64,000 nucleotides of DNA from Catenaria anguillulae PL171 (Eukaryota > Blastocladiomycota > Blastocladiomycetes > Blastocladiales > Catenariaceae). The notes under the pieces are model-generated. The model saw only the letters and a list, made by a program, of their open reading frames with translations. It did no database searches and was not told the DNA's origin. Shown here one piece after another: positions 1-11,478 of the stretch (position 1 is the stretch's first letter; each line of letters starts with the position of its first letter). The DNA is taken from contig MCFL01000003.1 of assembly GCA_002102555.1 (NCBI GenBank), positions 248,001 through 312,000 of the forward strand, given 5' to 3'. The position numbers and the translations under genes were made by a program.

Positions 1-800
1 TCTTGCGACTGGGCAGCGAGGGCGTCAACTTGGTGTGCAAGCGTGGCAGCGAGTTGGGCAGCTTTGTCGAGTTGGACGCTGTGGGCAAACATGTCGAGAT
101 CGATGAGGTTGTCGAGCACGGAAGAAGTGCGCTTGAGCAGGTCGAGCTGCGTAAAGAGCTGGTCCATGAGCTCGACGTCGGCATGCTCGAGTTCGGCAGC
201 GGTGGTGGTGATTGAGGAGGAGGAGGAAGACCATGAGGCGTTGGCAATGGCCTCAATCTCTTCGGTCAAGGCCGCGACCTGCGAGGAGTGGGTGGATTGC
301 GGGGCGACCTGGTGGTGGGGCGAACCGGGGGAGTACCAGAGGAGGATGTGGCGCTGGATCGAGGCACGCAGCAGGTGGACTTGGGGTGCGGCGATGTGGA
401 GGCGCTCGTGTGGGGTGTGGAGCATGAGGTGCGGGTTCCTCTTGGAGAATGATGAGGCCGACGAGGAGCCTTGCGTTGCAGATCCTGATCCTGATCGGCG
501 TCTGCGACCGCCCGTGAGACTGGATCGAGAGGCAGCGCTGGAGCGGCGAGAGTACTGGTGGCGGGGCGACAGAGACGAGACAGAGGAGGGAGAGGCGGAC
601 TCAGGATCAGCCTGCGCATGAGCATGGGTGGCGGCCCGTGATGGCGGTGGCGGTGGCGGTGGAGTGTGCCCGACAAGGGCCATGGCCATGGCGTGGGAAC
701 GGGCAGGGGACTGGGACTGGGCCTGGACGAGGGAGTGGGCAGCATGCGAATGGGAGTGGGAGTGCGGGTGGGAGTGGGAATGGGAGTGGGACAGCGTCAT
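1..800 (-). CDS. His/Ser-rich coiled-coil protein, 5' part only
   Basis: This gene is open from an ATG at 800 to the left edge, giving about 266 residues, so its 3' end is outside the window. The protein starts with a striking Ser-His alternation (residues 1-25), followed by a Gln/Ser/Pro stretch, a run of seven prolines near residue 50 and Ser/Arg-rich sequence to about residue 125. Residues from about 180 to the edge turn into a regular heptad-like, Leu/Ala/Asp-rich helix that looks like a coiled coil (for example LMDQLFTQLDLLK). The frame choice rests on this change of character and on the lack of stops across 800 bases. I do not recognise the family; the helical part could belong to a small trafficking or tethering complex subunit, but nothing proves this. 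It shares its upstream region head to head with UFD2. Confidence 0.6.
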   Translation of the reverse strand, partial: MTLSHSHSHSHPHSHSHSHAAHSLVQAQSQSPARSHAMAMALVGHTPPPPPPPSRAATHAHAQADPESASPSSVSSLSPRHQYSRRSSAASRSSLTGGRRRRSGSGSATQGSSSASSFSKRNPHLMLHTPHERLHIAAPQVHLLRASIQRHILLWYSPGSPHHQVAPQSTHSSQVAALTEEIEAIANASWSSSSSSITTTAAELEHADVELMDQLFTQLDLLKRTSSVLDNLIDLDMFAHSVQLDKAAQLAATLAHQVDALAAQSQ

Positions 801-1241
801 GGTGAATTGATTGTGTGGCAGTGCAAAGTGATTTCATCGAGTGGTTGAGGGATGCTGCTCCCGACTTGGTCCAATTTTTTCAGTGTATGCATTTCTTTTG
901 ATTGGAATTGGAATTCACGCAGAATCCACGCAGAATCCATCTTCAGATCAGAGGATATACGTTGCATTGGGCCGCCGATCGATCCACCCAGCCTCGCATG
1001 TACAGATCTCCGGCACCCATAGCTGATCATCATGAATATATAGAAAAGAGTATTAAGGATGATCCTTGAATCCATGCATGGCCAAAGCACAACATCAACA
1101 TTGATGCAACACAGCGCATTCCACTTCAACAAACTGCCCGTCTCTGCCCTCGCGCACCACGTTCCGCCCCAACACCATTACCCAACTCTCAGCTCGAACC
1201 CGCTGACTCACGCCCGCCACGCTCATTGCTCATTCATCATC
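801..1241. promoter_or_regulatory. Divergent intergenic region between the His/Ser-rich gene and UFD2
   Basis: No gene is seen here. The region must hold the promoters of both flanking genes. It contains two tandem copies of an 11-mer (CACGCAGAATC at 916-926 and 927-937) and a TATATA stretch at 1037-1042, about 200 bases before the UFD2 start. None of these is proven functional. Confidence 0.4.
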
Positions 1242-4200
1242 ATGACCACCGAGCTCAAGTCGCTCTCGGGTTCAAACTCCTCCCTGCCTGTACGACCTGG
1301 TCGTCCACCTGTCTCTCTCACGGAGACTTACCTCGCACTCCTCGTTCCAACAGCAAAAATCGCTCGAGGAATGGTCCACTGTCGCGCTCACCAAGGTCTT
1401 TTCCGTCTCTCTCGACCCCTCCGACCCGCGTGCCATTCCCTCGCTCACCGCTGAACTCGTCGCTGAGCGCGGAAACCCTGAAATCTACTTTCATCCGCAA
1501 AACCCGGACCTCCCGCTCTTCACCGCCTCCATTCTCGAACGCGTCGTGATCGCCAAGCTGTCCCTCCCGCCAATGCCAGCGCACCCACATCGCTTGCCCG
1601 CTACTTGCTCGACTGCCATGCACGCGCATCCGAATTGTGGCCAATTTGCAGGCAAAGTACAAGGCGGACGACCTTCCACAGCGGCTCGCCGTCTTGGAAG
1701 CGGCACGCGCCATGATCCTCAACTACTTGGGCATCATCATCATGCTGCCCGACATGTTTCCGCAACCCGCTGCATTCATTGGCACGGCGGCCGTGGAAAT
1801 CGTCAAGGGTTTGTCAATGGGTCTTGGATCTCGCCTTTATGGCCGCCTTTATTGAGCGGTATGCGCAAGATGATGCAAAGGACCAGGTCCTCTACCCTCT
1901 GTTTACGTCCTTTTCAGCGGAAATGCGCGATCGAAAGTTGGACAACAACCCCTCGGAGCTGTTTGGCAAGTTGACCGAGCTGCTGTCCATCCCCGCAGTC
2001 CCATCCTTGGTTCGCTACCCCCGCTTTGTTTTGCCTGCACCATCGCATTAAACTCTCCGCTCACTAACCTCGCATTTTGCGCATTACGCACAATAGCTGT
2101 GCGAACTCCCAACCTTTTCGGCAAAGGGAATCCCCCCGAAAATGTTTGAGCTGACCACCTTCCTGGGACCGTTTCTCCGGCCCTCGGGCTTTGGCTTTGA
2201 CGACCCAGCCATCATCAAAACCTATTTCGCCAACGCCACCGAACGCACCCAACCCGACCTCGTTTCTGGCGTGCGCTCATTGCGCCTCGCCGTCCAACAC
2301 GTGCAATCGGGCATGCACTCGCTCTTCAACCAAATCATCCGTGCGTCGCCCGCCTGCGCGAGCAAACCATGACGTACCTGGGCCAGGCACTCGTGCTCAA
2401 CGCCAAGCGCAACGGCATGCACCTCAACCCGGAAAACATTGGGTCGTTTGGGTTTGTGCAAAACGTGACGGTGGTGCTGCTGCGTGCGTGCGACCCCTTT
2501 ATGCTGCCTCCGTTCCCGAAACTCGGCCTCATCAGCACCGACTACTTCAAGAACCCAAAGTGCAAGTACGACATTTCCGGCTCACCAAAATGAACGCCTC
2601 GGACAACGACGCTGCCGCCTACTACACGCCCGACCCGATTGCTGCCCCGCCAAACTTTATCTCGGACTGTTACTTTTTGGCGCTGGGTGGATGCACACTG
2701 GTTACATTCGCAACCTCACTTTTTACAAGCAGTTTTCAAAGGATCTCAAGGAAAAACAGGACCAACTTGCCCAAGCCAAACACGAGTTGGAGACAAAGCA
2801 CAGGGGCAAGGGCACACAGGCCATGGCCGAGGCCATGGTCAAGATGTTGACGCAGCAAGTCGACGGCATGATTGCATGCCGGTATTCCATGGACGCGCAG
2901 TTGCAGGACCCCGAGCTGATTGATTCGGCCGTCAGGTTGTACAATTTGACGGCCGCGTGGGTCTTGAAGGTGCTTGTCGAGGCCAATGGCGTTGGGTATC
3001 CGTACCGCCAGCCTCTCGAGTTGCCGCTCAAGGTCGAGTCGAACGTGTTCAAGCATTTGCCCGAGCATGTCGTCGAGGACGTGATTGATTTCTTCTTGTA
3101 CATTATGCGGTACGTCCAACACTTGGTTATCGGCTGTGCGCTCTTGTTTTGCTCAACCCCCAATGCCTCATGGAATAGGTTTGATCGCCTGCTCGTCCAA
3201 CCAGAACAACTCGACATGATCATTGAGCTGTTTGTGACCTTGCTCATGAGCCCCGAATTCATCAAGAACCCGTACCTGAAATCCAAGATTGCCGAAGCAT
3301 TCTTCTTCATGACGTTCCACCCGCAAGCCATGGTTAATCTGTCCAACCATCCTGCATCCGTCAGGTACCTCGTGCCCAGCATCATGCGCTTGTACGTGGA
3401 CGTGGAAATCACGGGCGCATCATCCCAGTTTTACGACAAGTTCAACTCGAGGTACAACATCCAGCAGATTCTCAAGTCGATTTGGTCCTACAATGTGCAC
3501 CGGAATCGGGTCAAGGAGGTATCGCGGTATGTCATTCTCTCTCTCTCTGTCTCTCTTATCCAAGCACCTGCATTCTTGGTGGCTGCCATGACGACTCAAT
3601 GATGCGACTGCGATTACTTGCGTAGCGAGGACGTGTTTGTGCGCTTTGTCAACATGATGATGAACGACCTGCGCTACCTTCTCGACGAGGGTCTGTCCAA
3701 ACTCACCGAGATCCTGACCATCCAAACGGAAATGGCCGCTGCCGACTGGTCGACCAAGCCCGCCAATGTCCAACAAGAACGCACGTCTGCCCTGGCCATG
3801 GCCGAACGCCATGCAACGTCGTACATGCAACTTGCCGACCAGACGCTCGAGACGTTTGGCTACGTGTCCAAGGACATTCCCGACCCGTTCATGACGCCCG
3901 AAATCATTGACCGGCTGGCTGCCATGCTCGACTATAACTTGAGCTACCTGGTTGGCCCCAAGTGTTCCGAACTGAAGGTCAAAGATCCCGAAAAGTACCA
4001 CTTCCGGCCGAAAAAGCTGCTGGGCAACCTCATTGACGTGTACCTGCACCTAGCACCCTTTGACGACTTTGCACGCGCCGTGGCGCGCGACGGCCGATCG
4101 TGGCGCAAGGAGTGGATGCAAAAGGCGGCGGGCGTCATGACCGTCACGGGCATCAAGTCGAGCATGGAAATCGACGAGCTGGCGCGGTTCACGGCGCGTG

Positions 4201-4540
4201 TGGAGCAGTTTATTCGCGAGGACGCCATGCAGGAGGAGGAGATGGGCGAGATCCCCGACGAGTATTTGGACCCGTTGATGGCCACGTTGATGGAGGATCC
4301 AGTCGTGTTGCCCACCAGTGGCACCACTGTGGATCGGAGTACCATCACGGCATACTTGTTGGGCGAGTGTCGCGATCCGTTCAATCGCAAGGAGCTGAAG
4401 ATTTCAGATGTAGTACCGAGTACGTTGGACTTGCCTCTTTCACTGATGGGAACTGAGTGCTCACTCGTCCGTCCGCAATAGATGATGAGCTCAGGCAACA
4501 GATTCAAGCGTGGAAGGCGTCAAAGAAGCGCAGCAGTTGA
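1242..4540 (+). CDS. UFD2: Ubiquitin conjugation factor E4 (UFD2/UBE4 type), frame broken in its 5' half
   Basis: UFD2 extends ubiquitin chains on proteins already marked by an E3 and works with Cdc48/p97 in proteasomal degradation. The C-terminus carries a U-box (EIPDEYLDPLM, then LMEDPVVLPTSG and DPFNRKELK; bases about 4240-4415), and the long helical core matches the family (MFELTTFLGPFLRPSGFG; MLPDMFPQ). Introns with GT/AG ends fit at 1290-1353, 2010-2096, 3110-3178, 3527-3625 and 4420-4481; the last exon encodes only NDELRQQIQAWKASKKRSS. From about 2700 to the end the frame is clean. Before that, conserved family sequence jumps frame about six times (near 1565, 1637, 1820, 2345, 2585 and 2690), several in short C or G runs. 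I read these as assembly errors more than decay, since the downstream half is perfectly kept. Summed exons give about 970 codons, normal for the family. Confidence 0.88.
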
Positions 4541-4876
4541 TTGTGTCACTGTAACACTGCACGGCGATGATTGGCTCACACGAGTCGAGTCGAGTTGTAT
4601 GTATGTTTCTTGTCTATGTCGCAAGCCAATGTATTCAAGCATCGTGTTGATGAGCGGGGGCCCACTGTCTCAGTTGCATTTGGGGGGTGTGCGCGTGATC
4701 GGACTCAGGTTTCTCTTGGTATTAAAATTTTGAGCCGAGTGAGACGTTCCCCACAGTCTCAGGTCCCGCAGTCGACTCATAAACCAAGTGGAGCCCGCAC
4801 CGCTCTTTTACTTTCTCCTCTCTTGAATCGTTCAGCACTACTATATGGCCACTTGACACCATCAACACAGTTCAAT
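4541..4876. promoter_or_regulatory. Intergenic region upstream of HE-x-x-P family copy 1
   Basis: No gene is seen. There is an inverted CCAAT box in the string GATTGGCTCAC near 4570, a pyrimidine-rich stretch at about 4806-4825 and a TATA-like CTATATGG at 4841-4848, some 30 bases before the start codon. Confidence 0.35.
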
Positions 4877-6658
4877 ATGGATACCGGCACCGCCATCGCC
4901 CCGCAAACCACCACCACCAGTACGATGGCCCCTCTTTCCCTTTCTTGCGCACAACCCATGTCGGATCGTCGCGAGGGCATATTGACTCACTTGTCCAAAC
5001 GCCTCCCTCCCCTCCTTACAGCAACCACTGTCCGCGAACGCGTCGCCACTGACACAGCCGACCGTGACCGCGGTCTAACGTCTGCCTCGCTTTTGCGCCG
5101 CTCGGGCCGTGACACGTCCGAAGACCAGCGTACTCAAGCCGACGCGTTGCGCGACCTCGAAGCGCTGCGCCAACGCGGCCTGTACCGTGGGCCCGGTGCC
5201 ACGACTGCAGAACACACCCAAGTGATCGAAGCCGAGCAATATGTCAAGGAAGATGCGCCCGTGATTGAAGAGCACGTGCGCAAGCGTGCCGTTCACGAGA
5301 TTGTGCCGACGGTGCGGCGCGAGCGCGAGGTGGCGGAAATCAGGCACGCTGTGTTGCCAATTCACCAGCAGGTCAGGCAGGATCGCACGTACAGCGAACG
5401 GCAGCTCGAGGAGATCCGCGAGCGCGATTACCGTGAGGGGATCAGGAGGACGAGAGGCGCAAGAATCGGGCCATTTCGGAGCGCTTGTCGAGGGGATATC
5501 GCGAGGAGTTGCCGACCGAGCACGAGTATGTATATGCCAAGCCGCAAGTCGAGGAGGTGGTTCGTCCCCGGTACGTGTCTTGCCTAACTTTATTTTTCTC
5601 ACACCGAGCCAAATTGGCTCACTCGCATTCGCTTGCATTTGGTTTATGTATAGCATCATTCACGAAATCCACCCGGTCGTGCAGCGCGAAGTCGAACAAG
5701 AACACTATGAGCGCCGGTACTTGCCCATCCGCGAACGCATTGTCGAAGGCCCACGGGTGGCGGGTGAAGTCGAAGTCCTCAAGCCTTTGTCCTTTGAAGA
5801 GTGGGCCCAAAGCCATGGCAGGGCGATTTATGAGCAGTCGGGCTGGCGTACCACCGACTCGAGGTTGGAACGAGAGACGGGGTTGCGCGACTTGTATCCG
5901 GGTGAGGCGGCAGCACCAGGGCTTGGATCGCGGCGTGCGTCCTTGCCTGCCGGCGCGATTCCATTTGCCGAGGGCATGAGTAGGCGCGGGGATATGTCGA
6001 GGTCGTCGTCGAGTGATCGCGAGTACAGTCGGCGAGGCACTCGGGGCGGTGGGTATGAAAAGGTATACAGTAGGACCGAAGTGAGGAGGGGAAACGCACC
6101 TGCCATTGTCACGTCCTCGTCTTCTGGTGGGATCCCTCGTCCTTTTTCGACTGGGTACGCTTCTTTTGCATTCTCTCTCTATTACTCCATTGCGTATGCC
6201 GTGCATCTGACTTCAAAATGTGTTTGTTTTCCGTGCACAGCCGCCGTAGCTCGAGCTCGCACGCTTACGATTTCGATTACCCGGCCACGTCGTCGCGCCG
6301 CGAATACTCGACCACGACTCGCCCCATTGGCACCTCGTCTTACTCGTCCTATGACCGTCCTTACTACGACTCGCGTGGCTCTTCTTCGCGCCGTGGCTTG
6401 CCCATCCCTGTCGGTCGCTCGTCCCGTCGCCGCCGTGGCGGCAGGTCCCGCTCAAGTTCGTCGTCGTCGTCAAGCTCGTCAAGCTCGTCGTCATCCGAGT
6501 CCGAGTATGATGATCGCCATCGCTACAGGTCATTCCGCCAGCCGATTGCCCCATCGGCGGGAGGCGGATTGGCGCCCGTGTCGTCGTCATCGCCGGGTGG
6601 ATTGGGCAGGATGCTTGGGTCGCGGCGTCGCAAGAGCTCGAGGCGTCAATTGTTCTGA
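4877..6658 (+). CDS. Charged HE-x-x-P repeat protein, copy 1 (one frame break)
   Basis: This is a very hydrophilic protein with two related units of about 30 residues: HEIVPTVRREREVAEIRH and, after the first intron, HEIHPVVQREVEQEHYERR, each followed by LPI. A Ser/Arg-rich tail ends with a run of 15 serines, then Arg-rich sequence. Introns fit at 5571-5653 and 6155-6240. Near 5445 the sequence has AGGAGG where copy 2 at 48.5 kb has AGGGAGG; this single missing G shifts the frame, and with it restored to the count the exons sum to 538 codons. Since the rest of this exon is identical to copy 2, a base-calling loss in a G run is the simplest reading. The function is unknown; the alternation of charged residues suggests a helical, possibly stress- or surface-related protein, but I cannot name a family with certainty. 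Start ATG 4877 is the first in frame. Confidence 0.72.
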
Positions 6659-7219
6659 AGAGCGCTCATGATTCATGTGGTGGCCCACGTTTGTGGGATT
6701 CGAGTCTTTGGTTCACGATTGTCTCTTTCCCCATTTTCCGCCTTCTGAGTCGTGCCGGCGGTCGTAATCCGTGCCTTTTCTGTCTTTTGATTCCATTCAC
6801 ACTACGCATCCATCATCTCCCTAATCCTTGCCAAGAAGCATTTTCATGTCTTCCTGCGTATTCATCTGTATTGCCATTTGGTCGTCAATTAATTGGTCGT
6901 CAATTAAATCAAATCAGGAAACCCTCAGTTACTTCTTCTGTCGTCCGTCTGTCTGCGCAGAACTTCTACATCCTATCGCCTAGTTTCCGATCAAAAAATA
7001 TCAAGTCGCACCTCGTAAACGGTTCAGCAAACTCGGGCCAAGACAAGTGTAAGGGTGTCAAGCTGACGGAATGCCAGACGCCTGTGCGTCGTCCCGTGTA
7101 GTTCTGCTGCGAGACGAGCGACAGACCGAATCATTTCGCTAGGAAGGAAAAAAAAAGTACATGCGACGACACATAAATAATTACAGTCACAATCTAAACA
7201 AACAAGACCTCAACACAAC
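6659..7219. other. Convergent 3' region between copy 1 and the desaturase
   Basis: No gene is seen. This 561-base stretch holds the 3' flanks of two convergent genes. It is more AT-rich than its neighbours and includes the short tandem repeat listed separately. The string AAATAATTA near 7176 could serve 3' end formation for the desaturase on the other strand. Confidence 0.4.
6878..6907. repeat. Two tandem copies of a 15-mer
   Basis: TTGGTCGTCAATTAA occurs twice back to back in the convergent intergenic region. It is perfect and probably a recent slip duplication with no known role. Confidence 0.85.
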
Positions 7220-8592
7220 TCAGTTGTTGTACCACAAGACATCTGCCGAGTCGACCGGCTCAACAAACTTGCACTCGGTCCAAGTCTGCCACAGAGCCTT
7301 TGCAATCGGCGTGTTATCCGCGACATAGTAGGGTGTGCCCTTGAGCGCCTCGCGAATGATCTTGGTGGCCTTGACTGCATTGTAATGCGGCATTTGCGAA
7401 AACAAGTGATGTGCAACGTGCGAATCGGCAATGTTGTGGAAAAAGTAGTTGAGGATGCCATAGTCACGGTCGACGGTCGCGACGGCGCCGCGGAGAAAAG
7501 TGAAGGCCTCGGGCGAGTAGTGCGGGAGCTCCTTGTGTGTGTGCTGCAGATACGTGATGAGCACGAGCCAGTGGTTGACAAACAGGTACGGGATCACGTA
7601 AAACTTGACAACGGCAGCAATGCCAAACACGGACGAGGCATAGCCGAGCCCGCCGAGAACGGCAAGCACGCCAATGTCGGAGGAGACAATATCCCAGTAG
7701 TCGCGGCGCTCAAAGAAGGGCGCGGTTGGGAAAAAGTGCGATGCCCAGCCGTACTCGGGGTATGTTTGCCCGGACACATTGGAAATAATGTAAGCTGGCC
7801 AGCCAAAGAGCAGCATGCCAATCATGGTGACGAGCGAGTAAATGGGCGACTCCTCCAGTAGCGAATGGAAGCCAGAGTCATACTCGGGCGACTCGTTGCG
7901 TTGCTTGAGCTTTGGGTTGGAGGCAATCACTTGTTCGCGGGTCGACGGCACAAACACCTGGTCGCGCGTCATGTGGTTGGTCGACTTGTGATGGGTCGAG
8001 TGGGTGATGCGCCATGAGTGGTAGGGGACGAGAAGGGCAGTGTGCAGAATGTAACCAACCGAGTTGTTGATGGCCTTGGAGGGCGAGAAGGCTTGGTGAC
8101 CACATTCGTGGGCAATGACCTGGAGTGCGACACGTCGGGCCGATCATACGTGAGTGACAGACTCCATTGAAAGGGTTGGGGGAACTAGCGAATGCGCTCG
8201 TGGCGTACCCAAATGCCGGTGCAAACAATGCCCTGGGCAATCCAATACGCCGCCCACAATCCCCACTTGGCAGCCAACGCCAGCGTCGGATCCGCAAATG
8301 ACGAGGCCGCAAATGAATCAATGTGCAGGGCGCCGTAAAACAGGGCCGATGCAAGGATCAGGTCGTGAACCAGGTACATGGACGACCAAAATGTGGATCG
8401 CACAAAGTACTCTGCCGGGATCTTGTCGCGAATCTCCTTGATGGACATGTCGATGGGTTGGTAGCCAGCCTTGTCTGCATTCCGCGGCTTGCGGCAGCTC
8501 TGGCTCAGCTTGTCCTTGGATTCAGCGGATGCGTCTGTTGCTGTCGCTGTTGACCGCTTGGTCAGCGAGCGGGCGACGTCGGTGACGGCCAT
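7220..8592 (-). CDS. FAD2: Delta-12 fatty acid (oleate) desaturase
   Basis: This membrane enzyme of the endoplasmic reticulum adds the delta-12 double bond to oleate, making linoleate. All three histidine boxes of the di-iron site are present: HECGH just after the intron, HSTHH about 36 residues later, and HVAHH near the C-terminus (in NIADSHVAHHLFSQMPHY). Hydrophobic segments lie before box 1 (LAAKWGLWAAYWIAQGIV) and between boxes 2 and 3. One intron fits at 8120-8208 (GTACGC...CCAG), joining GIW to VIAHECGH. The start used is ATG 8592 (MAVTDVARS), giving 427 residues; an ATG at 8697 is in frame and would add 35 residues of non-conserved sequence. The family also holds delta-15 desaturases and related hydroxylases, which sequence reading alone cannot separate. 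It is transcribed divergently from PIN4. Confidence 0.93.
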
Positions 8593-9338
8593 GTTGGAAC
8601 AAGGGGGAGCAAGGATACGGAGGGTGTCGGGCGGGAGATCTAGGACGACGCTGAATGGATTAGTCGAGGCAAAATGGCCGTTTATGATAGTTGACATACA
8701 TTGAAGTCTCGCGTAAGGCAGGAGCGAGGATCGAACGGTTGATGCCGAGCAGCTAGCATACCGGCGAAGGGGGCAGCCATCCAGCTTTTGTATGCGATGT
8801 TCTTGACATGATTCCCAGCTCTGGCGTCTGTTGTTGGTGTAAGTTCCTCACTTACGATCGGCACGCCTTTGGAGCCAGTGGGGCGGGCTGATGTCGGCTC
8901 ACGCATGCATTTTTCAAGAGTTGGAATCTCGGCTGTCTCGCATCGCCTTGCATGTTCTGCAGGGGAGGGTTGGGGAGGCCGGAAACGCACGACAGCAAGC
9001 TGGGCCGACTGAATGGTCGGAATGGTGGGTGGGAACCATTGGACGCGACGTGGCATTGCGCGGGTTTTGGTACGATTGGGTTGCGGTGTGGGGCTGTTTT
9101 ATCACGACATTCACGGCAAGTGGGTTTGGCAAAGCCCTCTTTGGCGTTTTTTGCGACCAAGCGTGGCTCACCAGATCGCCCCAACTCCTCAACATGTGCG
9201 GACCTCCGATCCTCCCGCTGCCGATCACAAACGAATGCGCCAGTCTGTCAGCAAGAAATTTCTTAAGTTCTGAGACATGATTCGGTCAATAGATCAATGC
9301 AACCGAGCGACGAATAGAAACTCTCAACATTCGTTACA
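8593..9338. promoter_or_regulatory. Divergent intergenic region between the desaturase and PIN4
   Basis: No convincing gene is seen in 746 bases. Open frames here show no conserved sequence or codon structure. The region should hold both promoters and perhaps a 5' untranslated exon of the desaturase, whose frame stays open to 8697. Confidence 0.4.
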
Positions 9339-10055
9339 ATGGGTAAGAACAAGCAATCTGGCGGCGGCGGTGGCGGCAAAGGAAAGGGTTCAGCTGGTTC
9401 GTCTGACCAAGGCAGGATGTGCACACACGAAAGAGTACATCACTTCGTATCTGACAATTTGACTGGCCATCACACATTCACCATAGATGCCGGTGACTCT
9501 GGTAAGTCTGGAGGCGCGCTCAAGTCGGCCAATGCCATCAAAGTCCGTCACATCTTGTGCGAAAAGCACGGCAAGGTGCATACCAAATCCACGCTGAACT
9601 TACTTTGTCTGACGTGTTATGCGAGGAACCACCAACACGATACTTGACTTGCGAACCAGATCACCGAAGCTTTGGAAAAGCTCACTGTCGACAAGATGTC
9701 GTTTGACAAGGTCGCTGAAGCATATTCAGAGGACAAGGCGCGTCAAGGAGGCTCACTTGGGTGGATGTCAAGGTCCGTTGGGATTGCTTTTTCTGTCCTA
9801 TAGTATGCAGCGGCAATTCTGACATAAACCCGAGGGTTTCGTCACAGGGGATCCATGGTGGGCGAGTTTCAAGGTTCGTTGGCCGAAATGCTGACTCGTC
9901 CTTGTCCCGATATTGGATTCACTCACACCGATGTCTGTCGAATAGATGCCGCTTTCAAGCTTCCAATCAGTACCGTTGGCAGTCCAATCTTCACCAATCC
10001 ACCCGTCAAGACCAAGTTTGGTTATCACATCATCATGGTGGAGGATCGCAAGTGA
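9339..10055 (+). CDS. PIN4: Parvulin-type peptidyl-prolyl cis-trans isomerase (PIN4/Par14 type)
   Basis: This small isomerase of the parvulin family turns Xaa-Pro bonds; Par14 is linked to pre-rRNA processing in other organisms. Five exons join to exactly 131 residues, the usual length of the family. The order is a basic Gly/Lys-rich tail ([17 protein letters not shown]), then [35 protein letters not shown] and [14 protein letters not shown], which are the conserved strands and loops. Introns lie at 9397-9486, 9576-9659, 9773-9847 and 9874-9945. Their donors (GTTCG, GTGCA, GTCCG, GTTCG) are all different from the GTAAGT textbook form. The stop at 10053 ends directly after the conserved EDRK. 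No frame break is seen. Confidence 0.95.
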
Positions 10056-10227
10056 GAATGTTATTGTTGTATACCACCATGTCGGACATTCAGAGTGAGT
10101 TCCACGAAACTTAAAGCTTTGAGATCAGAACTAATTGTATTGGCTCGAGATTGTTGATATCAAAGACACGCAATGCTACTGCGCCGACAAGTGCACAGTT
10201 TTCGCGAGCACTGGAGCAGACACAGAC

Positions 10228-11264
10228 TTAGAGGTTGGGGGACGACGAGATGAAGAACCACTTGTCCACTGCACAAGTGCACCAAAGAACGTGATGTTAG
10301 CGGATCGAGCCCAAGGCATGCTGGTGAAGAACAAAGCATGAATACGTACCAGAGGGATCAATGGGGCCAGCAGGCGAGTGCGTGGCAGCGGGGATCGAGT
10401 TGTAGGCCGAGTCCGAGGCGGTGGCAATCTGGCCGGGGGTGCCAGCAACCGACACATTGGCGACGGAAATATCGTTCTTGGGGGCTTGGCCGTTGACGAG
10501 GCGCTTCCAGGCCTCATGGGTCTCGTGGACAACCTCGAGGGCGTAGCCTTGTTCTTGGCCTCGCCAGAGAAGGCAAAGACGTTCTCGGGCTTGCCGTCGG
10601 GGATCTTGTAGATGCGGAACCACTCGTTGGTGGCACGGAGAAGGCCGGGAAGGTGACGCTCGACGTCCTCAATGTCTGTTGAGTTGACGCAATCACGGTA
10701 AGCAAAGTGGGAGGCGAAAGATATAGACAAAGTGAATGGCGCAATGGACAAACCGTTGAGCTTGTCGGCGAGGGGGTCAGTCACATCAATGACAATGACC
10801 TTCCAGTCGGTCTCGCCCTCATCGAGCAAGGCCATGACGCCCAAGACCTTGACCTGCTTGACTTGGCCAGTGTAGCCAACGCGCTCGCCAATCTCGCACA
10901 CATCGAGCGGATCGTTGTCGCCCTTGGCCTTGGTGTCCGGGTGGACGTGGTTGGGATCCTCCCAGGTTTGCGGGAAGGCACCATAGTTCCAAATGTAGCC
11001 GTGGTGCGGGAAGCAGTTGCGGACGTAGCGGAGCTTGCCCTTCTTGACGTCCTGCTTGATCGGGTTGAGGTAGTCCTCCTTGGAGATTTCGAGCTTGGCA
11101 TTGGACCAGCGCGGGATCTCGACAATCATGTTGAAGACGGTCTTCTCGGCGTTGGCGTACAGGGGCACATCGTGGAAGATGGACACGGGCTTGCCGTCCT
11201 TCTCCAGGAACACACGGTGCTCGAGGGTGTTGGCGGGGTTGACGGGGCGAGGCGTGTAGCTCAT
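10228..11264 (-). CDS. IPP1: Soluble inorganic pyrophosphatase (family I)
   Basis: This enzyme hydrolyses pyrophosphate to phosphate, pulling biosynthetic reactions forward. The metal-binding signature [11 protein letters not shown] is present, as are [34 protein letters not shown] and a C-terminal [13 protein letters not shown]. Introns fit at 10676-10753 and 10269-10349; the second leaves a 41-base last exon encoding the conserved WFFIS end. Near 10549 the frame slips by one base (after FSGEAKNK, before [13 protein letters not shown]), at a GG pair; all family residues are kept on both sides. The start used is ATG 11264 ([13 protein letters not shown]), matching cytosolic homologues. The frame stays open upstream for about 45 more codons with the look of a mitochondrial presequence, described in the next entry. 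Confidence 0.92.
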
Positions 11265-11478
11265 GATGGTACGGGTCAGGGTCGGGAGAGTGCACAGGGT
11301 GGCTGAGCGTGCAAAGTGGGTAGCAACGAGCGGACGAGAAACACGAGAAAGTGTGGTGTTGGCAGAGGAGGTGAGCAATGAACCGATCCGAGCGAGCACT
11401 GTGTCAGCCAGGTCCGTTGGTCAGTTGGTTGGGTCTAGTGGCGGCGTTGAAGGGCTGTTCAATAAATACATACTCACT
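11265..11478 (-). other. Possible alternative first exon giving a mitochondrial presequence to the pyrophosphatase
   Basis: Upstream of the pyrophosphatase ATG the frame is open for 45 codons that contain many Arg, Ser, Thr and Leu and no acidic residue ([11 protein letters not shown], then [16 protein letters not shown]). That composition is typical of mitochondrial targeting peptides. It has no in-frame ATG, but a strong acceptor (CTGACACAG, ending at 11399) precedes TGCTCGC, and a strong donor (CA followed by GTGAGTATGT, intron start 11477) lies 79 bases upstream. Splicing joins A to TG and creates an ATG exactly at the head of the presequence. The two starts would give mitochondrial and cytosolic forms. 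This is inference from sequence only. Confidence 0.45.

Noticed and set aside
266-745. A 159-codon minus-strand frame rich in Pro, His and Arg
   Set aside because: It is an off-frame reading of the His/Ser-rich gene, whose own frame starts at 800 and runs to the edge.
2723-3412. A 229-codon minus-strand frame opposite UFD2
   Set aside because: The plus strand here encodes conserved UFD2 sequence; the antisense frame has no family features.
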